From an uncultured euryarchaeote (GTDB taxonomy: Archaea > Thermoplasmatota > Poseidoniia > Poseidoniales > Poseidoniaceae): 5,718 bases of DNA. Positions within the stretch are counted from its first letter, which is position 1. Each line of letters begins with the position of its first letter. Location of the stretch: positions 1 through 5,718 of the forward strand of contig CALCOQ010000126.1 of the NCBI GenBank assembly GCA_937897005.1. Reading direction: 5' to 3'. A program made the position numbers and the translations under genes. Of this stretch, positions 1 through 5,718 are shown piece after piece. The notes below the pieces were generated by a model that saw only the letters and a list, made by a program, of their open reading frames with translations, had not been told where the DNA came from and did not search any database.

Positions 1-358
1 ATGGTATGCCGGCGTCTCTGAGTGCAATGAGCCCTGCAGCGGTTGCCAATTGTGTAGTGGTATCCCATGACCTGGCAATCTTGGCATCGACTCCGAATTC
101 TTCGGTGATATCGAACTCTCCTGCCAGTCCTGCAAGTTGTGGAATATCGCTGAACTCTTCAGCAGACTCCATCCTTGCTTGTCCATCTCGGCCCTTGATC
201 AAACGAACGATGTTCTTGTCGAGAATCTTCTGCTTGTATTCATCAGGAACCTCTCTCAAACAGGTCTCACCTCTGACCAATTTCTCAAAGTTATCGTCAT
301 CGAAAACCTTGCCTTCTCCTGGAAGGCCTAGACTGATACCAGTGACCACAAAGGGGTC
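1..358 (-). other. Start of a second, divergent ketosynthase domain (residues ~1185-1303), cut by the window edge
   Basis: After a second short linker the protein enters DPFVVTGISLGLPGEGKVF, a KS-like opening (V-V-T-G-x-x-L-G-L-P-G) unlike the IAVVGMGC opening of the first KS. About 90 residues of inserted, charged sequence follow (FDDDNFEKLVRGE, then EEFGVDAKIA) before the typical KS helix TTQLATAAGLIALRDAGIP at the left edge. I recall this long-insert KS style from large multidomain synthases of bacteria such as planctomycetes. The active-site Cys and His residues lie outside the window, so whether it is catalytic or a chain-length-factor-like partner is open. Confidence 0.7.
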
Positions 359-3300
359 TTTTCTCCTCTCGTGGAAGGGGTCTTTCTCGACGATGACCTT
401 CTCAACAACATCTGCTGGTGAAACTGATGCTGGTCCTAGGGGCCGTTTCTCAGACCTGACTGCGGAACTGGGCATTTGGAACGATGATGGTACTCCTTCC
501 ACCCAATCACAGATCTCTGCAGCGGTCTTGATCGTCGATGTATCGAATGAAGCCTCGACCTTGCCTTGTTTCTCAAGCGAATTGAAGACTGACTGAATTA
601 TCTGTTCAGAAAGGCCAAGTCCTGTCCGCAGGTCCACATTACCACGGCACATGCTCGGAGGATATCCACTGACACCGGATAGAATGGTTGAGATCCATTC
701 AATCTCCAATTCCTCTGGACTTGTTTCTTCAATCTGGGGTGCTGGCTCATCTTTCACCGGAATCGCCGTTTCCTTCTCTGGCATTGGCTCTGGTGTTATT
801 GCTGGAGTAACAGGTTGTGCGGATTGGGGAGCATCTTCTTCCCAGACCTCCAATGGACCTGCACGGAAAGCATCTGTGAGCAAAGGTGAATCTGAACGAG
901 GCCAACGATATGGGCGCCCTGCAATCGCCATTTCAGCCAAGGCGTTGAACAAAGAAGGAATCCCTCCAAACTTGGGGTGATTGGTCATCATCGAGATATG
1001 TGGTTTACCATCGAGTATCTGCGATGCAAACATTGTGAGCGCTCTTTTGGGCCCGACTTCAATGAAAAGGCGAGCGCCAGAGGCATACATCGTCTCAATC
1101 TGTTTGGTCCACTCGACCGCGCTAGCCATCTGTGGAGCCAGTTTATCCAGAACCTGTTGTTTCGCAGTACGCTCAGGGTCCCTACTCATCGGATAGAATC
1201 CACCATCAACATTCGAGGTTATCGGAATCTCAGGAAGATTGATCTCCAGCCCTTCAAGGAAACGGCGCAATGGCTCTGCTGCTGGCTCAACTATGGAGGA
1301 ATGGAAGGCGTGACTGGTCTGTAGAACCACACAATCGATGTCAAGCCCTTCGAATCTACGCATCACTGCCTGGACCGAGGGGGTATTACCTGCAATCACC
1401 GTCATCTTCGGTGAATTCTTGTTCGCTGCGATGACATAACCTTCTGATGTTTCAAGAACATCTGCGATGATCTTGTAATCAGCAGTCACAGAAGCCATGA
1501 TTCCTCTATCTGCAATCTCCACTGCTCCCATCTCGGTACCTCGTGCAGCAGCTGCTCTCAACGCCCCATCCATCCCGAGGATTCCAGAAACCATCAGGGC
1601 AGCATATTCTCCGAGACTGTGCCCTGCAACCATATCTGGCCTTCTTCCATGGTCGGCTAGAATCTGATTGATAGCCAAATCAGCGGTCAACATGGCAGGT
1701 TGGGTATATTCGGTTTGCTTGAGTTTCTCCTCCGCTTCAGCGCGCTCATGTTCATTCAATCCACTTCGCAAAACGAAACTTGACAAGGTCTCGCCATCCA
1801 GTATCTCAACCATTGTTTCATCAGCCCGTTTCCAGACTGCTGCCACTCCAGAGAATCTCTTGCTCAAATCATGCGTCATGCCAAAATATTGACTTCCTTG
1901 TCCAGGAAACATGTGTGCAACCTTTGCATTCTCTGGAATAGGTGCCTCATCTGTGATCAATACTCCTTGGGATTTGAGGAAGCCCCACTTATCTCGTCCG
2001 TCCATGGTTTTCAGTGCCAGTGCTGTCCGCTTGTCGAATTCTGCCCAAGATGAAGCGATGACTGCGATTCGATATCCTTCGCAGGTGAATCCTTCACTGA
2101 CCGCAGCCAATTCCTTGGATAATCTGCGTCCTGATGGGTCCTCATCGAAGTTTGGACCTGCAGAAAGCAATTCATCTCTGGCTTGCTGAAGTTCCTCCTT
2201 CAGACTGGAAAGATCATGAGATTCCAACAACAGGATTCCTCCTTCAATCTCTTTCAATTCCCCCCATGTCATACTCGGTTCCGCACCAGGATCAAGAATA
2301 CTGGAGGCCTGAGTAGGTCTTCTCGCCTTGGAAACAATTCCGGATTCCGGAGCGGGAACCTGTTCAGTCTGACCTGTCGTTGAATCCACTGCTGGCTGAG
2401 GGCCATTGAGGAAAGTAGCCCATCTCTGCCGCCATTCCACGGCAAGTCCAAGATGGAACTTATTGTCAAACTCCTCAATGACGATGTGCCAATTGGTGCC
2501 ACCAAAACCGAATGCCGAAACCGCTGCCCGACGTGGCTGTGAACCTAGCCTGTCCCACTCCTTGGCATAGGTTGGAACATAGAATGGAATCGAACTCCAA
2601 TCAACGGTTGGATTAGGAACTTCAAAACCAGCACTGGGTGGAATTATTCCCTTGCTGACTGCATTGATGGTCTTCAGCATCCCTGCCATCCCTGCTGCTG
2701 CCTTCAAATGCCCAATCTGGCTCTTCACAGAACCAACTGCAATCTCTTCTCCTGCTGGAGATTCATGCCACAATTTGCGTAGAGTTCCCAGTTCCATGGC
2801 ATCTCCAACCTTGGTGGAGGTTCCATGTGCTTCGACCAATTCAACGGTGGCTGGACTGAAGCCTGCTTGCGAATATGCACGTGCAAGAGCCTGCATCTGA
2901 CCCCTTTGACTGGGTGCAGTGATACCCTTTCCACGACCGTCACTACTGACTCCGATGCCCCTGATGACCGCATGGATATCATTTCCATCCTCTATGGCAT
3001 CATCTAGTCGTTTCAGTACCAATACTCCAGCCCCTTCTCCCATGACGAAGCCGTCGGCACGAGCATCAAAGGGGGTGGAGTGGGTAGGAGACAGTGCTCC
3101 TATGGCACTGAATTTTGCGTATGTCGCAGGATCCATTGTGCGGTCACTGGCTCCGGCAAGCATCAGATCGACCTGCCTTGATTGCAACATTCTGCAGGAA
3201 TCCAAGACCGCAGACATCGATGAAGCACATGCAGCATCTGTAGAATGATTAGGGCCCTGTAGATCGAGAAGGTTGGCGACTCTACCGGCCATCACATTGG

Positions 3301-3910
3301 CTAATTCCCCTGGCATGGTGTCCTCGTCAATCTCTGGCTTATCCTCACCCATTGCCTGTTTCAATAACTCTCTTCCCTCTTCAGGCATACCACCGATCTC
3401 GACCGCCTGCCGAGTGAATTGGTCTGCCCAGACCCGGTGATTTGAAAGATTTCTGAATTCACCTCCCAATGCATTGGCAATCACTACTCCAGTCGAAGCA
3501 TTTGGCAGTTTGAATCGACTCTCATCACCGAGGTAGCCAGCATGCTCAAGAGCCGCTGCAGAGGCTGTGACTGCCCATTGTTGACAGATATCTATCTGCC
3601 CGAGAGTACCTGGAGGGACTTTCCAACGCCGCCAATCAAACTCGTATCCTTCAATGAAAGCACCGATCTTGGCATAGGTCTTGGCAGTCTCGACATTTCC
3701 GGGGGCTCCAGGGGCCCAGAAATCATCAACATTCCAACGCCCCTCAGGAATCTCCTTGATGGAAACTCTTGCATTCAAGATATTGTTCCAGAACTGTCCA
3801 ATGTCTTCTGCATCGGGCATTATACAGCCCATTCCAACTACTGCGATCGGTTCGAATGGCCCTTGGGCAATTCCTTCTAAATCAGAGACTTTGAGTTCTT
3901 TGTTCGACAT
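1..3910 (-). CDS. Type I polyketide/fatty-acid synthase, KS-AT-ACP-like-KS, C-terminus outside window
   Basis: Multidomain megasynthase that would build acyl chains from malonyl units in the cytoplasm. The ATG at 3908-3910 opens 1303 codons with no stop to the left edge, so the protein is truncated by the window and not broken. Domains: KS ~18-482 (Cys228, His362, His401), AT ~660-1003 (Ser765, His870), Pro/Glu-rich linker ~1024-1065, degenerate ACP-like domain ~1066-1135, and the start of a second KS from ~1185. The start is supported by a GAGGTG ribosome-binding site six bases upstream and by a short 17-residue lead into the KS fold (IAVVGMGCIMP). The KS most resembles those of PUFA synthase PfaA and related secondary-lipid synthases (stretch DGRGKGITAPSQ before the VEAHG motif). 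It lies 10 bases downstream of fabI, so the two should be one operon with FabI acting in trans. The product is unknown because ketoreductase, dehydratase, functional ACPs and the release domain, if present, lie beyond the window. Family assignment is firm; the exact lipid is not. Confidence 0.93.
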   Translation of the reverse strand, partial: MSNKELKVSDLEGIAQGPFEPIAVVGMGCIMPDAEDIGQFWNNILNARVSIKEIPEGRWNVDDFWAPGAPGNVETAKTYAKIGAFIEGYEFDWRRWKVPPGTLGQIDICQQWAVTASAAALEHAGYLGDESRFKLPNASTGVVIANALGGEFRNLSNHRVWADQFTRQAVEIGGMPEEGRELLKQAMGEDKPEIDEDTMPGELANVMAGRVANLLDLQGPNHSTDAACASSMSAVLDSCRMLQSRQVDLMLAGASDRTMDPATYAKFSAIGALSPTHSTPFDARADGFVMGEGAGVLVLKRLDDAIEDGNDIHAVIRGIGVSSDGRGKGITAPSQRGQMQALARAYSQAGFSPATVELVEAHGTSTKVGDAMELGTLRKLWHESPAGEEIAVGSVKSQIGHLKAAAGMAGMLKTINAVSKGIIPPSAGFEVPNPTVDWSSIPFYVPTYAKEWDRLGSQPRRAAVSAFGFGGTNWHIVIEEFDNKFHLGLAVEWRQRWATFLNGPQPAVDSTTGQTEQVPAPESGIVSKARRPTQASSILDPGAEPSMTWGELKEIEGGILLLESHDLSSLKEELQQARDELLSAGPNFDEDPSGRRLSKELAAVSEGFTCEGYRIAVIASSWAEFDKRTALALKTMDGRDKWGFLKSQGVLITDEAPIPENAKVAHMFPGQGSQYFGMTHDLSKRFSGVAAVWKRADETMVEILDGETLSSFVLRSGLNEHERAEAEEKLKQTEYTQPAMLTADLAINQILADHGRRPDMVAGHSLGEYAALMVSGILGMDGALRAAAARGTEMGAVEIADRGIMASVTADYKIIADVLETSEGYVIAANKNSPKMTVIAGNTPSVQAVMRRFEGLDIDCVVLQTSHAFHSSIVEPAAEPLRRFLEGLEINLPEIPITSNVDGGFYPMSRDPERTAKQQVLDKLAPQMASAVEWTKQIETMYASGARLFIEVGPKRALTMFASQILDGKPHISMMTNHPKFGGIPSLFNALAEMAIAGRPYRWPRSDSPLLTDAFRAGPLEVWEEDAPQSAQPVTPAITPEPMPEKETAIPVKDEPAPQIEETSPEELEIEWISTILSGVSGYPPSMCRGNVDLRTGLGLSEQIIQSVFNSLEKQGKVEASFDTSTIKTAAEICDWVEGVPSSFQMPSSAVRSEKRPLGPASVSPADVVEKVIVEKDPFHERRKDPFVVTGISLGLPGEGKVFDDDNFEKLVRGETCLREVPDEYKQKILDKNIVRLIKGRDGQARMESAEEFSDIPQLAGLAGEFDITEEFGVDAKIARSWDTTTQLATAAGLIALRDAGIP
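506..715 (-). other. Degenerate acyl-carrier-protein-like domain lacking the phosphopantetheine serine
   Basis: Residues ~1066-1135, after a Pro/Glu-rich linker, align without gaps to the type I synthase ACP pattern GYP..ML.LD.DLEADLGIDSIK. The sequence here is GYPPSMCRGNVDLRTGLGLS followed by EQII. The G-Y-P, D-L, L-G and following hydrophobic positions are kept, but the D-S pair that normally carries phosphopantetheine reads S-E (Ser1101-Glu1102). The serine is therefore one position early, with glutamate at the modification site. The fold is probably retained while carrier function is probably lost. The domain could serve as a structural or docking element between AT and the second KS. Confidence 0.62.
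902..1933 (-). other. Malonyl-type acyltransferase domain of the synthase (residues ~660-1003)
   Basis: FabD-like acyltransferase that loads extender units. It begins around MFPGQGSQYFGM (oxyanion-hole region near residue 670). The nucleophile Ser765 lies in AGHSLGEYAA, Arg790 follows 25 residues later as in FabD, and the catalytic His870 closes the motif HAFH (867-870). HAFH is the variant associated with malonyl-CoA preference, whereas YASH goes with methylmalonyl-CoA. The substrate call therefore rests on a known motif rule and not on direct evidence. Confidence 0.9.
2465..3859 (-). other. Ketosynthase domain 1 of the synthase (residues ~18-482), catalytically complete
   Basis: Decarboxylating beta-ketoacyl synthase domain. 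It runs from IAVVGMGCIMP to the C-terminal FGFGGTNWHIVIEE signature. The nucleophile is Cys228 in DAACASSMSA; the two histidines are His362 in VEAHGTSTKVGD and His401 in KSQIGHLKAAAG, with the conserved Lys403. The 134- and 39-residue spacings between them are usual for the family. The common HGTGT motif reads HGTST here, a small deviation near the active site. The domain is predicted to be active in chain elongation. Confidence 0.92.
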
Positions 3911-3916
3911 GAATGA

Positions 3917-3922
3917 CACCTC
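3917..3922 (-). promoter_or_regulatory. Ribosome-binding site of the synthase, overlapping the fabI stop
   Basis: Read on the minus strand, the junction is ATG TGA GGTGTCATTC ATG. The GAGGTG run matches the Shine-Dalgarno complement of the conserved 16S 3' end (CACCUC) and sits six bases before the synthase ATG. It uses the last two bases of the fabI TGA. Ribosomes finishing fabI therefore stop on the next gene's binding site, which suggests translational coupling and linked output of the two proteins. Confidence 0.75.
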
Positions 3923-4709
3923 ACATGATACTCTCTGGAACCATGGTTGCAGAATAACCTGCATCGACATGGATTATCTGACCAGTCACTCCTGCAGACA
4001 GATCGGATGCCAGCCAAGCTGCGCAACCTGCCACGTCATCCTGATTCACATTTCGACGAAGTGGAGCATTGGCCTCCACATGTTCAAGAATTCTGTCAAA
4101 TCCAGGAATCCCCCCCGCTGCAATGGTCTTTATCGGACCACTGGAAATCGCATTGACTCTATGTCCGTCCGGGCCGAGATGGCAAGCCAATTCTCTGGTC
4201 CAGCACTCCAATCCCGCCTTGGCAATACTCATGATTCCATATGATGGTACGAATCGAGTGCTGGCCGCATAGGTCAGAGTTATGGTCGAGGAGCCCGGAT
4301 TCAGATGCGGTAAAGCATGACGCAAGCATCGTTGCAGGCTATGAGCAGAAACTGTCATCGCCGCATCCAATGCAGAACCTTCAACGAAGATGATTGGGCG
4401 GTCAAAACATTCTCGAGGAGCAAAACCAATGGCATGGACCATGATATCTGCCTTAAGGCCGGGGTTCTCTTTTGAGAACGCCTCGAAGAACTCAGCAGTG
4501 GTCTCATCCTCAGCCACATCCAGTGGATAGAATCCAGCGATTGCATCCAACTCATCCTTGAGTTTGAACACCCTGCTCATGAAACGCTTCTGGTAGCCGA
4601 GATACAGAGTCACTCCCGCCTCAGCCAATCTCTTGCAGATTCCCCAAGCGATGCTGTCTTCACTCGCCACTCCAAATACGAAAGCAACCTTTCCCTGTAA
4701 TCTTAACAT
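3921..4709 (-). CDS. fabI: Enoyl-[acyl-carrier-protein] reductase, FabI type (SDR family)
   Basis: Complete 262-residue protein, the usual FabI length. It would reduce trans-2-enoyl-ACP to acyl-ACP with NAD(P)H in the cytoplasm, the last step of each elongation cycle. The FabI cofactor motif is present (G13-V-A-S-E-D-S-I-A-W-G-I24), followed by YQKRF (39-43), LDVAED (63-68) and VHAIGFAP (91-98). The catalytic set is Tyr147, Tyr157 and Lys164 in the FabI spacing Y-x6-K, then NAISSGPIKTIAAGGI (186-201) and the C-terminal TGQIIHVDAGYS. Gln at position 40 resembles NADH-using E. coli FabI, a weak cofactor hint. The ATG is the best start: an in-frame stop lies 30 bases upstream and MLRLQGKVAFVFG is the normal FabI opening. 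It is the first gene of a tight pair with the synthase downstream, implying that it supplies enoyl reduction in trans. Its ribosome-binding site (AGGTG, five-base spacer) is inside a perfect inverted repeat. Confidence 0.95.
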   Translation of the reverse strand: MLRLQGKVAFVFGVASEDSIAWGICKRLAEAGVTLYLGYQKRFMSRVFKLKDELDAIAGFYPLDVAEDETTAEFFEAFSKENPGLKADIMVHAIGFAPRECFDRPIIFVEGSALDAAMTVSAHSLQRCLRHALPHLNPGSSTITLTYAASTRFVPSYGIMSIAKAGLECWTRELACHLGPDGHRVNAISSGPIKTIAAGGIPGFDRILEHVEANAPLRRNVNQDDVAGCAAWLASDLSAGVTGQIIHVDAGYSATMVPESIM

Positions 4710-4713
4710 ACGT

Positions 4714-4736
4714 ACACCTACCCTATGGGTAGGTGT
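4714..4736 (-). promoter_or_regulatory. Perfect 10-bp inverted repeat covering the fabI ribosome-binding site
   Basis: On the minus strand ACACCTACCC, centre ATA, then GGGTAGGTGT: ten of ten bases pair. The repeat ends four bases before the fabI ATG. The second arm contains AGGTG, the only good Shine-Dalgarno match for fabI. The element could be an operator for a dimeric repressor, or in RNA a hairpin that hides the ribosome-binding site. No T-run follows on either strand, so it does not look like an intrinsic terminator. The structure is directly visible; the regulatory role is inferred. Confidence 0.7.
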
Positions 4737-4749
4737 TGCTCAGCACACC
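4732..4749 (-). repeat. Overlapping imperfect dyad sharing bases with the fabI inverted repeat
   Basis: On the minus strand GGTGT-GCT-G-AGC-A-ACACC: near-palindromic with one extra base. Its ACACC half is the first five bases of the upstream arm of the perfect repeat, so in RNA the two pairings exclude each other. Pairing here would weaken the hairpin that covers the fabI ribosome-binding site. The remaining upstream gap to 4834 shows no clear promoter: only an AT-rich TTATTATTA (4824-4832, minus), two GCAATG hexamers 11 bases apart (4771 and 4782, plus strand) and a weak 5-bp ACCCC/GGGGT pair (4747-4751 with 4765-4769). Confidence 0.4.
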
Positions 4750-4834
4750 CCGTCTTTGACTCTTGGGGTAGCAATGGCTCCGCAATGCAACGTTTTGGGT
4801 ACTTTCCAGTGGAAGTAATGGTGTAATAATAACA

Positions 4835-5718
4835 TCAGAGTTCGAAATCGAAATCCTCGTCATCCCAGGCATCAACACCGCCGCCACCCTTATTGCGAGA
4901 AATCTTGAGTACAACTATCAACAGAACTAGAACACTCACCAATCCACCTCCAGCATAAATCAGCATTTGCTTATCTTCCTCACTCAGATCTTCGGTCAAT
5001 CCTCCAAATCCACCCTCTGATGGAACCTCGACGGAGACCTTCACATTCTCATCTTCGGTATTGAATTCCGAATACTGATTTGTGTCGACACGAGCAAACA
5101 TCTTGATAGTGAATTCTTTACTCTTCTCAAAATCATCGGGCACGGTGCAACTCATCACCTCTTCATCAAAATAAGCCCCTGGTTGCATCGATGTATCGAA
5201 TGATAATTGTGAACATTCAACACCCATTGCTGATATCTCAGCAGCGTTACTGATTTTGAACATTATTTCGACCTCTACATTACCAATATTCCTGACTTTC
5301 GCACTGATGTTGAATATCTCTCCAGGTTTGCTGTTCAAAGTAAATGCAGTCGCTGAATATTCGAGGTCGATGAAAGCCTCGACCTCTACATCAATATTTG
5401 CAGTCGTGGTGGATTGAAATTGTTCATTCAGTGGTGCGGGACCCATCTTGGTGACGGTTGCATTCAATGCAAACCCTGTCCTTTCAGCAGGAGTTCTGAT
5501 ATCAGCATTGAAGGTGATGGATATTTCTTCAGTAGTACCCGCAGCAATAACCAGATTCTGATCTGACAATGATGCACCAATATTGGTTGAATCGCCTTCA
5601 TCGTCTATTGAGATTGCTAACTCAACCGTTTTTTCATACATTGCACCATTCTCAACCTGACAAATAATGGATTCCGAACCGCTGGAACCAGGGCTTACTT
5701 CCAAAATCACAGGATTAG
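4835..5718 (-). CDS. Membrane-anchored surface protein with Ig-like repeats and acidic C-terminal tail, N-terminus outside window
   Basis: The frame is open to the right edge. The first start-like codon, a GTG at 5710, is preceded in frame by Asn-Pro codons and is probably internal, so the true start lies outside. Counting from that GTG (291 residues), two beta-rich segments (~25-112 and ~113-229) have the alternating pattern of Ig-like/CARDB-NEW3-type domains (SAKVRNIGNVEVEIMFKIS, 136-154). Cys166 and Cys188 could form a disulfide. One hydrophobic helix at 249-270 (coordinates 4901-4966) is followed by S-R-N-K, a glycine run and the acidic tail DAWDDEDFDFEL. The positive flank predicts the bulk outside the cell and the tail inside. 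The stop is TGA. Function is not recognised; adhesion, cell-surface scaffolding or ligand binding are possible. A 125-base gap and unrelated content suggest that it is not part of the fabI-synthase operon. Its architecture is the main hint toward a marine euryarchaeal host. Confidence 0.85.
   Translation of the reverse strand, partial: NPVILEVSPGSSGSESIICQVENGAMYEKTVELAISIDDEGDSTNIGASLSDQNLVIAAGTTEEISITFNADIRTPAERTGFALNATVTKMGPAPLNEQFQSTTTANIDVEVEAFIDLEYSATAFTLNSKPGEIFNISAKVRNIGNVEVEIMFKISNAAEISAMGVECSQLSFDTSMQPGAYFDEEVMSCTVPDDFEKSKEFTIKMFARVDTNQYSEFNTEDENVKVSVEVPSEGGFGGLTEDLSEEDKQMLIYAGGGLVSVLVLLIVVLKISRNKGGGGVDAWDDEDFDFEL

Noticed and set aside
6..3248. Several plus-strand ORFs of 60-196 codons (for example 6-596, 651-980, 977-1324, 2919-3248).
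   Set aside because: They lie opposite an uninterrupted minus-strand synthase frame with clear catalytic motifs, and their translations show no domain I recognise.
3681..4244. A 187-codon plus-strand ORF spanning the synthase start and the 3' half of fabI.
   Set aside because: It overlaps two well-supported genes on the other strand, including FabI catalytic positions, and its translation resembles nothing known.
4714..4736. The inverted repeat as an intrinsic transcription terminator of the upstream gene.
   Set aside because: No T-run follows on either strand, it sits about 100 bases past the upstream stop, and it directly abuts the fabI start.
4723..4914. Minus-strand ORF of 63 codons between the surface protein and fabI.
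   Set aside because: It overlaps the 3' end of the surface-protein gene in another frame, runs into the inverted repeat and has no recognisable domain.
5708..5710. GTG at 5710 as the true start of the surface protein.
   Set aside because: The frame stays open upstream to the window edge, and the first residues are already ectodomain-like with no signal peptide, so the start is outside.
1..5718. CRISPR arrays, tRNA or rRNA genes, insertion sequences.
   Set aside because: I saw no spaced direct repeats, no cloverleaf or rRNA-like sequence, and no transposase. Nearly the whole window is accounted for by three coding regions.

Overview
The window holds three genes, all on the minus strand, so the biological reading order is from high to low coordinates. 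First comes the 3' part of a membrane-anchored surface protein (4835 to the right edge). Next is a complete FabI-type enoyl-ACP reductase (3921-4709). Last is the first 1303 codons of a multidomain type I polyketide/fatty-acid synthase (3910 down to the left edge), which runs out of the window. I translated the synthase frame across its whole length and found no in-frame stop. It lacks a stop inside the window, so it is easy to miss in a search restricted to closed ORFs, yet it fills two thirds of the window. The many plus-strand ORFs opposite it look like shadows.

The synthase reads KS (residues ~18-482), malonyl-type AT (~660-1003), a Pro/Glu-rich linker (~1024-1065), an ACP-like domain (~1066-1135) whose phosphopantetheine serine is replaced by glutamate, and the beginning of a second, differently styled KS (~1185 onward). 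The fabI gene ends 10 bases before the synthase start, and the synthase ribosome-binding site overlaps the fabI stop. This is a tight, probably translationally coupled operon: the synthase condenses malonyl units and the FabI-like enzyme would reduce the enoyl intermediates in trans. The likely product is a saturated or partly reduced acyl chain, but the rest of the synthase is needed to say more.

The 125-base gap upstream of fabI contains a perfect 10-bp inverted repeat with a 3-base centre. It ends four bases before the fabI ATG and contains the ribosome-binding site in one arm. A second, overlapping imperfect dyad shares five bases of the other arm. This is the best candidate for the control point of the operon.

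Organism: not certain. The upstream protein (Ig-like repeats, single C-terminal membrane helix, short acidic Asp/Glu/Phe tail), the GGTG-type ribosome-binding sites and the moderate GC content remind me of marine planktonic Euryarchaeota (Marine Group II, Poseidoniales). This is inference from style. A marine bacterium such as a planctomycete cannot be excluded, and the synthase and FabI are themselves bacterial-type families. If the host is archaeal, a FabI plus KS/AT synthase operon is notable, because archaea generally do not make fatty acids this way.
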